Source of the DNA: Stereocaulon alpinum
Taxonomy: Eukaryota > Ascomycota > Lecanoromycetes > Lecanorales > Stereocaulaceae
Assembly: GCA_018257865.1 (NCBI GenBank)
Contig: JAEUBA010000004.1
Span: 248,001 to 312,000 of the forward strand
Length of the DNA: 64,000 nucleotides
Reading direction: 5' to 3'
Position 1 is the stretch's first letter. Each line of letters opens with the position of its first letter. Shown in pieces: positions 33,446 to 44,776 of this stretch. The notes under the pieces are model-generated. The model was not told the DNA's origin and did no database searches. It saw only the letters and a list, made by a program, of their open reading frames with translations. The position numbers were made by a program, and so were the translations under genes.

Positions 33446-34806
33446 ATGGCCTCCATACTACCACAGACCTTAAGGCGAGTACTATCTCAATCGACTATGA
33501 GCCGTCCAATTCAGAGAGTCGCTCAGGTCAGGCGGCATCTCACCGTCTCAGCTGCTTCAAGAGGCGAGATACGAGATGCTTACATCCTTAGTGCTGCTCG
33601 AACTCCTACCGGCAAAGTAGTCTACTCTGACTCTCAGGTCCGTAACTTTCAACTAATCTGATTCAGTTCAACGGCTCTTTCGTCCCCGTCCCAGCTCCTC
33701 AACTAGGCGCAACAGCTATCAAGTCTGCCATAGAGAAATCTGGCATTCCCAGAGCCAAGATCACGGATGTTTACATGGGCAATGTCCTCCAGGCATCCGT
33801 CGGGCAATCTCCTGCTCGACAGGCTTCTATGCTTGCGGGACTCTCTCCTACAGTCGATGCTGTCACCATTAACAAAGTCTGCGCGTCAGGTTTGAAGGCT
33901 GTCGTTTTCGCAGCCCAGAATATACAATTAGGCCTGGCAGAAGCACAGGTAGCCGGAGGAATGGAGAGCATGAGCCGAGTGCCATATTACATGCCACGGG
34001 CAAATCAGCATCCACCTTTTGGAGCCATCAGCATGGAAGATGGTCTGATCAAAGATGGATTGTGGGACGTCTACAACCAATTTCACATGGGTGTGTGTGC
34101 AGAAGAGACGGCAAAAAAGTACAAGATCAGTAGGGAAGAGCAGGACGAGTACGCCATAGCGAGTTTCCACAGAGCACAGAAGGCTTGGAAGGAGGCCAAA
34201 TTCCAGGACGAGATCGCACCTGTCACCATTAAAGGCAAATGGGGCGAAACAATCGTCTCGAAAGACGAAGGCTATGAGAACCTGAGAGAAGACAAAGTTC
34301 CGACACTAAAACCTGCCTTCGTTAAAGATGGCGGAACAGTCACTGCAGCGAATTCATCCACCTTCAATGACGGTGCCTCAGCGCTTGTGATTGGTAGCAA
34401 GGCCATGGCATCGGAGTATGGTTCGGGCAGCCGCGTTCTTGCGCGTATAATTTCTTCCGCAGACGCTGCAGTCGACCCTGTCGACTTCCCCGTCGCTCCA
34501 GCAAAGGCTGTACCAATCGCCCTGGAAAGAGCTGGAATAACAAAAGATCAAGTCGCTGTGTGGGAGTTTAACGAGGCATTTGCGGTAGTCATCAAAGCCA
34601 ATCAGAAGATTCTTGGCCTCGACTCTAAAAATGTCAATCCTCTTGGAGGTGCCATCTCACTTGGACACGCTCTCGGCAGCTCTGGCTCGCGTATTCTGAC
34701 TACACTGCTGCATCAACTTGAGCCTGGAGAGTATGGCGTCGCAGCGATCTGTAACGGTGGAGGAGCAGCCACAGCCATGGTCGTTCAAAGAATCGCGCAG
34801 GTTTAA
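33446..34806 (+). CDS. ERG10: Acetyl-CoA C-acetyltransferase (thiolase II), probably mitochondrial
   Basis: Catalyses acetyl-CoA + acetyl-CoA to acetoacetyl-CoA, reversibly. Exons 33446-33616 and 33667-34806 (50-nt intron) give 436 aa. The nucleophilic cysteine lies in INKVCASGLKA (~129); the other catalytic parts are WEFNEAFAV, the histidine in GGAISLGHALGSSGSR and the second cysteine in AICNGGGAATA. The first ~40 residues are Arg/Ser/Gln-rich without acids (PQTLRRVLSQSTMSRPIQRV), which reads as a mitochondrial presequence, so the likely role is ketone/branched amino-acid and fatty-acid breakdown rather than sterol synthesis. The ERG10 symbol marks the family, not the compartment. Confidence 0.96.
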
Positions 34807-35110
34807 TTGTCTCAACATTCTATTCCTCATGTAGATATGTTCTAATTCCGCAAAATTTGACGCACCGTTTACTGTACAGCTTGGAGATGGCAGACGGCTT
34901 TCAGCAGCATTCGGAGACATCACAGACAGGGGTTAGCCACTCAAGCTACCACTCAGATTGAATCCGTCGACGTTAGTCGGAGACTTTGCTACCCTGCTTA
35001 TCTTTAGAAACTCGTGTTCAAATGTTGCGGTGTTTCAGATCCTACATCACAAAGCAATGTGGTTGGTTTCTGGTTTCTGGTAACGTACAACAGAATCCTG
35101 AATCCCTCGC
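34807..35110. other. Intergenic region; possible missing first exon of the next gene
   Basis: About 300 bp. A short ATG frame at ~35057 (MWLVS) followed by a possible GT...AG intron ending just before 35120 could supply the start of the next gene, but this is speculative. Confidence 0.25.
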
Positions 35111-36488
35111 GTGAAAACTGCAGCTCATAACAGTCTTTGGACCAATTTTCGGCTCGCTCAGCTAAGACGTAGGGGAGGAACACTCCCGGAGGAATGGAAA
35201 CCCTGCCTCGCTTGCCGCCTACGCCGCGCTCCAGTTGACATTATTAAAGCGCCTAAGATTGTCTGCCAAGTGGGAAGGGTAGGTTCCCGATGCTACCTGT
35301 ACCAGGATGAACCCATCGAGGAGCATTGTGGACTAAGACTTGATATTTCCGGCCCTGAGACGTCTTCGGAATGCGACTTGAGCATTGTTGTCTACACTTC
35401 ACACAGTATCTTACCCCGAGCAAATGGTACGAAAACAACAACCTCGACGACGCAAAGCACAGCAGCGGCAACCTCGACATATCCTATCCCATTGACTACG
35501 ATCTTTACTCCTCCACCATCATGCCTGGGCGTTGTCACATATGATGGCACGTCATTTTGGCAGAACGGAATCAGCCTGACTGGGGACCCCAATTGCTATC
35601 CTGCAAGTTACTTGGTCGTCTATAACAGTTATTACACGCCGGGCATTTGCCCGCATCAATGGACGAGCGTTGGGGAGTTTGGCCATAGTTCGGGCCTCGA
35701 TGCTGCGTGCTATCCATCGTATGCAATATCTGAGCCCAAATCAGCCGTACCGCTTGGCCACTAATACTGTACTTGGTTCCTACTTCCTCTATACCACTAC
35801 CAGGCGAGGGTACCTAAATCAAGCCTACGCCAGCCTCATTAGCACGGATCTGACGAATGTATTCCAAATTTATACGGCAGGAGATGGCCCGCTTCCTATC
35901 TCCTACCAACTCAAAACCATCTCAGAAGCAGACATACCTGCCACCAGCAAAACAGTCTGGGCGGACCTTATCGATGTTCAATGGCAGTCAACCAACACGA
36001 AAATCATAAATCTTATGGCCTCGACAGCATTAGCAGCAGCAAGTTCGTCATCGTCATTTTCATCAGCTGCGCCTGCATCCAGAGCCTCTGGCATACCTGC
36101 CCCGACCTCGACCGATACTTCCAGCAACACTTCCAGCAATAGCGGCCTTTCTGCAGGCGCAAAAGCCGGCATTGGAGTAGCTGTAGGTTTGGGTGTAGTT
36201 GCTCTAGCAGCTGCCGCATTTCTCTTACTCCGATACCGAAAAAAGAGGAGGGCCAATCAATACCAAGAAAATCATACGACAGGCGATTACCACCAACCGG
36301 AATACCACGAGCTAGCGCAAAAGGAGGCTGGGCAAGCAGTTCCAGAAGACATGGACAATGGGGATGTTAATGAACTCCCTAGGACTATATTGAGGGCAGA
36401 GCTTGATAGTGAGGTACTAGACAGAGACAAAGATGATCTGATTACATCGACACCAACGCCGAGGCACAGTCAGCTACCTTCGGCATAA
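35111..36488 (+). CDS. Single-pass membrane protein with Thr/Ser-rich extracellular part (5' end uncertain)
   Basis: Exons up to 35718 and 35804-36488 join across an 85-nt intron with GTATGC donor and CACTAATAC branch. The first exon has no ATG in the open part (the frame opens with GTG), so the true start is upstream or in another exon. Features in order: Thr/Ser-rich stretch, PLTTIFTPPPSCLG with paired cysteines (the opening of many fungal surface proteins), a Ser/Ala-rich stalk, one transmembrane helix GIGVAVGLGVVALAAAAFLL followed by RYRKKRR, and a ~80-residue acidic tail. The plan matches a large fungal family of putative wall or plasma membrane sensors without assigned function. Confidence 0.62.
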
Positions 36489-36883
36489 TTTAGAAAAGTG
36501 CATGGACATCTGGGCAAGTGCTGTCAATAGCAAGCGTGCATTTGTGGGCGTCGTATGAAGCGATCGATGTCGCAGCCTATTGCGGATTGCATTGTTGGCT
36601 GCTGTCTTATATACTCTTTTGGATTTGGTCATCAACCCATTACTTTCTCTCATGCCCTGCTACGGTCTCACCTTTATTCTTGTTTGCGCGCTCGGATACA
36701 CTTCTTTGCTAATCTTCGAGCATGATTTGCCATACTCATCAGTCACGTGCGAGCTTCATCCTTCCACGTCCGATCCTGGCCGCTAAGGCCGAATCACTCA
36801 GTCACACTCTGACTTGAGGACTTGCCAACAACGCTCTTTCCTCTGTAGGCTACTAATTGACTATTTGGATCAAGATGACATGA
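36489..36883. other. Start of a gene-poor region
   Basis: No supported gene. Short hydrophobic frames on the plus strand look like chance. Confidence 0.35.
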
Positions 36884-37467
36884 ATGGCCGAGATACGAAA
36901 AGCCGATTCGTCATTAGATAACTCCTCGACAGCTCTGCACTACCCTGGTCCCGCAGGTGACCTCAAAATCTTGGATATCCTTGGACACTGTAAGCATCCG
37001 TGCATCCCAATTGGAAACTGTGCTCTTGGCTGGGTAGGTGGGAACTGCAGAGAAATCGAGGCAGGGCATGATCTCGCTGCGTCTTGTCTCACGTACAGCA
37101 AGCTAAGAATCTTATACGATGTTGATGACTTCATCCGATCGCAACAACTTGACAACATCATCGATGACCTTATCACGACTAGCAGGTGGAAAAGTCTCAC
37201 ATTGTAATTGATGAATTGAAGCTCCGTTGCTCAAAATAACATTCTGCGCAGTCGATGCCAATTCGAAGGTACAGGTCAGGAGCTACGTTTGATTACAAGA
37301 CCGAGCAGAAACACCACCTCGAAGTCGATGGAGTCAAAGTTGGAGTACCGTGATCTTGCTCTCGGGACATGCTGTTACCCAAAAGAGCATTTCGATCATA
37401 ATATATCTAAGGGGCCTGGGCTGCTTTCGACTGAAGTTGTCATATTCGTATCTCAGGTCGCCGCATG
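36884..37467 (+). pseudogene. Possible two-exon gene or remnant, unknown family
   Basis: ATG-initiated frame of 107 codons (MAEIRKADSSLDNSSTALHY) with coding-like content (PGPAGDLKILDILGHC, DDFIRSQQLDNIIDDLITTS). If an intron at 37206-37251 is removed the frame continues to a stop at 37467 with the end YPKEHFDHNISKGPGLLSTE. However, part of the second segment reads more sensibly in another frame (KHHLEVDGVKVGVP), which argues that a frameshift has occurred. I do not recognise the family with confidence; the pattern vaguely recalls fungal nucleotidyltransferase-like hypotheticals. Confidence 0.3.
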
Positions 37468-40400
37468 AGGTAGAGACTGCAAAGTCCTCAGCTTCGTCTT
37501 GACTGTTCCCAATAATGAAGTCTTTCGTGAGCTCACCTTAATCAGCATTTCGCTCGTTGCCGAGCTGGTTGGCCTTCCCTCACCACGATTCACTAAATCC
37601 GCTTCAGGCTCCAGACTTCATGCCTTATGCATACAAGCCCCCTTCCGTCTCTAGCACTTTGCGGTGTTAACTCTTGACTACCATTTACAACAACCTACTT
37701 CAAGCAATGTCCTGTTCTATCTGATGAGATTAGCAAGAGAAGAATACATGCTTATCCTTTTGCCATCACTCTCCCCAGTCCTACAATTTCGTAGCCGCCA
37801 TTACAGGCAAAGGTTCGCAGAACTATTACGGGACTGACTCAGTTTCTCGCAACGTTGTGACCCCTTCCCGCCTGATGATACACTTGAGGGTGACTGAAGC
37901 AGACAGTGGAGTATCACATATATATGCATATCATATACTGGCGTTTCCATTGCTCTACAAAGTACATTGACTTATCCTTCATCACGTTAAGAGCATGTAA
38001 CATTTTAGTTCGAACTTTGGAGGTTGGGAGTCGAATCAGTGGTTCTGACCTATTCAATGGTCTATGCAACATTACTGGGGCTCCACGATGGCCTTGATCC
38101 GAAACAAGGCCACCAGATATTACGTATCAATATCGACCCGAGTGCTCCGTGAGCTTCGTAAAGCCTTCGAATCTTCGGGATCGGAATATTTCAATTCACA
38201 TACTTCCTACAGTACTCTGGTGCTCACCTAACCCTTGTACTCTTCGCACGTCTCACACCGCGTTTATCTGAATCGATGAATAACTTGTCTACTAGTAAAC
38301 TCTATCATTCATTTGGTGTGACCGCGTTTTTGCAGAAGCCTATGACTCATTCCACAACCACGTTACTCGGCGAACAAACATCCCAGATTACGCCGCCAAG
38401 CATGGTTTCCTCCTTTCAATCAAAAAGCATCAGTGAAATGAGGCGTTGGACTTACAGTACCTTCTCGTGCTGCCTTATCTAAGTTCCAATGACAGATTCT
38501 TGGCTTGGTGAAGGTGGTCGAAGATCTAACTTCAATTTTCATGTCTTCTGGGTTTGCACTCCTTCTGAGGCTCGCCTTCACACTCAAAGCTCCTTTCATA
38601 ATTGAAGAATTGGAAAGAGGCTGTCACTTATGCTGGTTTGCCAAAGTCGGTACTTTCACTGCACTCAAAGCTGACACGATAACCTTGCTGTCGAGAGTTG
38701 CGTTTGTTGTTTTCGGCTGTCAACACACAAGGAAATCACTCTCTGCCACGTCGTCGGCTTCGTGCAAGGTATTGAAGCAGTGAACCTTGCTCGAAATGTT
38801 CGTGTCATTCGCCTACCCTGGGCAAATGGCAGCGGCGTCGTGCGTAATTTGCGGCTCGGATCCCTGGGTGCAGCAAAACTCGCGAAACACCTTTGGAATG
38901 CAACGAAAGCAGTATTGGAGAATAATACGCTACTCTAGATCCATCTAATCGTGGATTCAATTCTTTTACTGGTCTTGTCCCGTGGTTTCGAAGTAACCTC
39001 GCGCTCTACGCCTGCATTTCATGTGCCGAGAACGCTCTCGGACCATACTGACGAGTGCGTTGTCACCCACATAGATCAAATATCCTTCAAGCTTTACATC
39101 AGCAATAATAGAAGAGAATGACCTCTTCAAGCATACAAAGACTTGAAGCTGTTCTCCATCATTCGACAATGGAACAAGAAGGATGACGAAACTCGCATGC
39201 ATCCATTCGCACTTGATTACCACATAATCCGTGGTTGATCAAGCAATAAGGAAGACTTCCCTAAAGACCTTGACACGGATTGGAATCACTGAAAAACAAA
39301 AATCGAATTTGGTACTTCACGTTGCGTTGGGTACCAGAGAGGGCAAGTATGAATGACTCTTCGGACCTTACGCATTGGGAGAGCTCAAGAGGATGGCTGA
39401 ATGATTGAAATTGTAAGAAGGCAAGTTTTACTCAACGGCGATCAAGAAGCTGCTTTAAGAAAGTACTAGCATGAAAGGATAGTCACTGGGAAGGAACATG
39501 CGCCAAGGGTGCCCTTATTGCAGACGAATATCCGTGGGCGAAAGGAATGGTATTGCAAGAGAACTCAACCCGCCTACTAGCATCCACGAAAGAAGATCTA
39601 GCACTAAGGGAGACCCCGTTTGAGACGAGCGAAATCACAAAAAAGCTGCGCTGTATCGCCCCTCGAAAACTCCCGACAATTCCTGAACACGAACACCGAT
39701 CACAGATGGACGGTCATGAAACTAGAAAATCCCGGCGAATGATGCTGATAGAGATGACAAGCTTTCGAACTCGAAGGTGGCCATTGGAATAGCAGCAGTG
39801 AGTAGTACCGCGAGTATGTACGAACTTTGGGAAGGGAGATTCAGCTACACTGGACGCTCGAGAGCAACTAGGATACTACTAAGAGATACCACAGTCTCGA
39901 GGAATGGTATGAGCTACACACTGGCATATCGCAAGCACCCTCCGCCTATTGCTTAATCACATACAAGGGCTTTAGGAGACATAAGGTGCCCCTGAAAGCT
40001 TGGGACATCGAGATATCTGTCACACATATTCGTGCAGTCCAAATCGTCACAGCCACGGAACGTCGGAACGTTGGACTGGTGGCGTGATTCAAATACGCTC
40101 TGAACCGCGACAATAGTGATTCGTCTGCCGCCGTTCAAAGTCGGATTTGGACCCTAACTCAGAAGGCACGAGATCATACAACAGTGTTCGGGTATTCCTC
40201 AGCCCTCTCTACCAGAACCTCGCGGAGAGCGCCTGCTTTCTCTACATGTCAGAAAAGAACCCTTTCGAACTGTACGTACATTGCATTCTCAACGGGGTTA
40301 CACAGCATTGAGCTGCACATTGTCGACTCCTGGCTTGCCCCAGTCTAGAATAGGCTGGACCCTCAAGAAATCGGATGCTTGGAGAGATCAGTGTTGAGGA

Positions 40401-43400
40401 AAGGTTACATTGTCCTATCGAAGTCCATGTCGCAGTACCGCCGGTATTCAAATTCTAGAGTACCAACCGCACACAACTCTCGAATTTGACTATATCAACA
40501 TGGACCCAGCTGTACGGCGAAGCAAGCAAAATACAATCATTTCCAAGGTCTTAGACAATTCGGATAAATTGCAAGATCCCTACTTTCAGTTGGCGTCCTT
40601 ATGAAATTTCGTTTAGATATCTCGAAGTACCTGATCGTGCAAAGCTCCTCGCTCCTCATTTTAACTTCAGTCGCAAAGTTACACCATTGTTCAAATGCAT
40701 GCTCCTTATTTTGATCAGAAAGAGTAGGGTGGCTAGTACGATGCCGAAATAAATGTATAATTCTCCTTCCGATCCATCGCTGACTTACATAGCTATTGCG
40801 ACGGATCTGGTCTGCACAAAAGTGGCTAGCGATGTGGGCAACATTTGAGGATACCGAGAGCCAATAGTACTTCACAGCTTATGGTTCTTTTTCTGATCGA
40901 TTAGGTACTATCGCCGAGCGGACCACACGGGTAGCCCAGTCCATGACTCTCGGGTGCTCGATTGGCATCAGAGAAGTGATTTTGAGCTGCACAATCTTAC
41001 GTCAGCCGCCAGAAAACATCAGTAGCCGCTCTGAATGCCTCGTCGACGCTACGGAAGCTTGATCTGCTTATCTCGTGCTATTCTGTATGTCTATCACTCC
41101 ACAAGTTCATTCTCTGACAATGAGCCGTTTTCCATATCCGCATCTAAGTGGTTGCTGGTGTAAATTGGATTCACACGCCGGTTACGAACCGTGAAGTCGT
41201 ACCAAAGTCTTGGGAAATCCTAGACAGAACGGAATTTAGGGCCGAATCCGAGATCGAACTGTACTGACTCGATTTGCTTGAAGCCGCAGTATTCAAGCAC
41301 TGGATAGAGTCACTAGAGCCCTCGGACAGCTCCTTTAGACCGCTGCGAAGTCTGGACCCTGCCTCGCCTGCCTCGCCTCCTGGCCTGCCGCCTCCTCGCA
41401 TGCAGCCACTTGTGCCTGCACCTGCACCTGTGTGTGCGATGAACTACAGATTCGGCCCAAATCACTCTATAGAGATAACTGTGGTTTCCTATTACGACTT
41501 CAATCCCAGTTGTCTTCACTGAAGTGGAAGTCTTGAATACTTTCACTGGGCATAGCCCATGTTATGGAGAAGCTTTCCAATCTAGAAAAGGGCTTTTTGA
41601 TTTAAACAATCTTCTCGAGAAGTGTGAGGAGTACGAAAGATCTCCTCCATCCATTATTTGACTGGGTCCGGTTCATACTGGCACAGATGGAGCATTTATC
41701 ATACAGTGGGCAGCATCAATGGCACCTCAAAAAGATCATCTATTCTCAATGAGTACATGCAGCGCTAGCTGCACACACTTTGTCGTTAGAAGGATGGCCT
41801 CCGAGTGAGTACTTGATCTCACAGCGGCTGTGTCTCCTTGTTTCTATCCCACCCGTTTTGAGAAGCTCACTTTTAACGGATCAGCTTCTTGTGTGGTGGG
41901 ATAGAGCTCGGCTTTCTATCCACCTCTTTGGCTACGAGTACCAATACTTGGGTGACAGACAGTTACATCTGACCAAGACCCAATGGAATCGCCGTGTCCT
42001 ACACATCGAACCGCCGCCTTTCCGTTCCTTTTACCGTACAGCGACTCCCCACCTAACCCCACCCCAACCTCCTATGCGAGAATCCATGATCCAGACGGTC
42101 TAAGTATCAGATTGGCACTCTCAATTATAAACCAACTGCAATATGGACGCCATTTTCATCACTGCTTCGGGTTTCATCCCCAATCCATGGCCCCTAGATT
42201 TACTACTGTGCTCAACGAGGCAGGGAACAAGCTACGATTCAGTGCGACCCATACTGCAGTGGTTATACCACTACGCACAACGACACCAATGGGGAACTGG
42301 GACATGTTGCGACTCAGGATTTTACTTGTCTATCTCCCTTCCAATACCATCCACTTCGATATTTGGCTAGCAGTAGAGAAATTCACCATCGTGCGACTGT
42401 ACTGTTACTTTAGTCACCTCCATGTGTGAATACATTGAGCAGAAGGGGACTACGCCTCAGTCCCCATGTTGCAGCCTGTCTGGACGATGTCACTATAGAG
42501 CGGAAGGTACTAAGAGCCTTTGTAGGAGAACATTGATGGACAACGCAAGCAGACCAACATGAAATCACTACGAAAGAGAATTTTTGGTACTGAACAGAAG
42601 ATTCACATTCGGGCATGAATTTATCTTTGAATAGATTCCCACTCCGCCAAAGACTCTCTAATTGTTTGATAAAGCGCATGGAACACGTTGCTTCTGTAGA
42701 GGCAGAATCTGAATCCGGATGAGATTGCTCATTTGCAACTGTCAATGTGTCTTACTCTTCCTCCAATGAAGTGGGACAATACATTCCTTGAGAGATTAAT
42801 TGAAGTATTCAAAGCAATAATAGGGGAAGCTCGGCATTACTTGTGCAATCACTACCTAACAGGTCCTACGAGATGCCTTGTTTACTCAACTTCAGGTCCC
42901 TTGATCGGCAGAAGCATCTGCTACAGTCGGCAATGATGAAATGACTCGGCTAGGGTATGCGTATTACCTTCTCACTTGGAGAGTCTAAGAGGCTCTCTAG
43001 CCAAAGATGTGACTGCGGATGATGCAGAGCAGAGCACCTTACACCATCCAAGCGACACTTCGACGGCATAAAGATGAGTCCTTGCCACATGCTTGTCATT
43101 CTTTTTAATGATAGAAGCTAAAATACTATCTACGATCATCCCACAACCACGATACCAAGAATTTGGCAGGCATACCTACGCACATTGAAGCGAAGTGAAG
43201 CCTGTGGATCTGTTTCTGAGCTGACTCCTGACCCTTTTCACCCATATTCACAATGCTGAGTCGAAGCTCAATCACGAAATTCGTCCTAGACCCGAACAGC
43301 CTCCAATAAGGTACACTCCATCCATAAGTATTGGTCTTATTAGCAGCCTAGTCACCGCGTCAATGGATATGATGCGTTGGACGGTCCTTGTTGTCGTTCG

Positions 43401-44130
43401 AGATGGCAATGCTTGTTGTGACTGGTTGCATACCATACTCACCTCACGGGATCTCGAAGATCCATTCCAGCTCAAATTGCTAGAAGGTGCCAATGTCTCT
43501 CCGAAAATCCTCGAATTGATCCATCCTACATCAATTAACCTAACTCATATCACGCCTAACCAAAGTTGGTGGTTTCGTAAAATGATGCCACCAAAACATG
43601 TCTTGTTGTCGTGCTGGTTGAGCTCAAAACTAAGTCTAACGTTACCATTGCGAAGCTTCGCGAGGCGAACCAACTTGTAACATCTAGTGATCAGTAGCTT
43701 TCGAGCCGATCAATGCCCCTTTTGATGCAGTCGACTCTGTCAGTCCCTTTCCTTAACAATCGTCATGAGAATCTACACGCAACCTGCACCGGAGGTGTGG
43801 TCATGCATTAGATACTACCTTTCTCTATATCACCAGAGATCTATCTCCAATGTTATCTTATATCTTTCATTTATTGACAGAACTATTGAGACTAATGTCC
43901 TCGGTTTAGTTGTTAAATCAGAGAAGTCATCCAAAAGTTTCAAGACTTTCGCTGGAGGATAGGTTCTATCAGCTCCAAGGGCGCCTGGTGAACTTCAGCC
44001 GTGACAGTACAAAAAAGTTCCCATCAGGCCTCAAGGAGGGAGTTCGAAGGTTATACACGAAGCGAAGATGTGCCGCCTTGGTCAATCTCTGTTTTTGTCT
44101 CTAATTTATTCACTTCCATTATCAACGTAT
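37468..44130. other. Gene-poor region with scattered decayed frames
   Basis: About 6.7 kb in which no gene can be modelled. Open frames are short (under 150 codons), most open with non-ATG codons, and none shows a domain I recognise. One short low-complexity patch, cctgcctcgcctgcctcgcc, lies near 41360. No tRNA, CRISPR-like array or tandem satellite was seen. The region probably consists of old, mutated genes and repeats. Confidence 0.4.
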
Positions 44131-44776
44131 TATTAGATCTCGAATAGCATACTGGAGTCACCTCGCAGTGTTTCCGCCACCCCTACCTCCGGATGAACAT
44201 AATTTGGAAGTCTTCACCTGGAAAATTAGCGTGGGCCATCAAATTCTTAAACACCATGAATTATGGAATGAGAAGGAGCTCATATATTAGATAGACCCGA
44301 ATGGCAACCCATTAGAGCTGGCCAGTGACCTAGACTTAGGTAATATGGTATTTACCGCACAAAACGCGCAGAAGACATTTTGAGCCCGCCAAATTGTGGT
44401 TAAGGGTAATGATCATGAGCAGGTCCTGTGGACGTTATTGGTTGTTCGATGTTTATTGCTTACGCTCACTATTTCCAGGGGATTGGTCAGCTACCTCGCG
44501 TCACAATGTATCTGTGCGTGACCCAGTCGATGTAAAGCTATCGCTTACGTTAAAGAGGCCTTCTGGTATTAGTAAGTGTTCCTTCATAAGAGGTAACGAC
44601 GTTGGCTTACTGGTGGTTCTCTTATAGCATCCAGTGAGGATGAGGCTGATGACCCAGCTACCATGATCAAGAAGAAGGTCCGGCCATTCCGGCCATCTTC
44701 AATTGCTTCGGGGCACTCCAGTCTGCCCTTTCGAAACATCGAAGGCCGTCGCGAAGAGCCGTACAAATACTGTTGA
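44131..44776 (+). pseudogene. Decayed multi-exon gene of unknown family
   Basis: A long coding-like stretch starts with RIAYWSHLAVFPPPLPPDEH and continues through IDPNGNPLELASDLDLGNMV, but is cut by TAG at 44288-44290 and TGA at 44381-44383 in the same frame. Further on, in another frame, VSVRDPVDVKLSLTLKRPSG can be joined by a good GTAAGT...TAG intron (about 44573-44629) to SSEDEADDPATMIKKKVRP and the stop at 44774. Both internal stops would come from single C-to-T changes of CAG and CGA codons. The family is not recognised. Confidence 0.42.
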
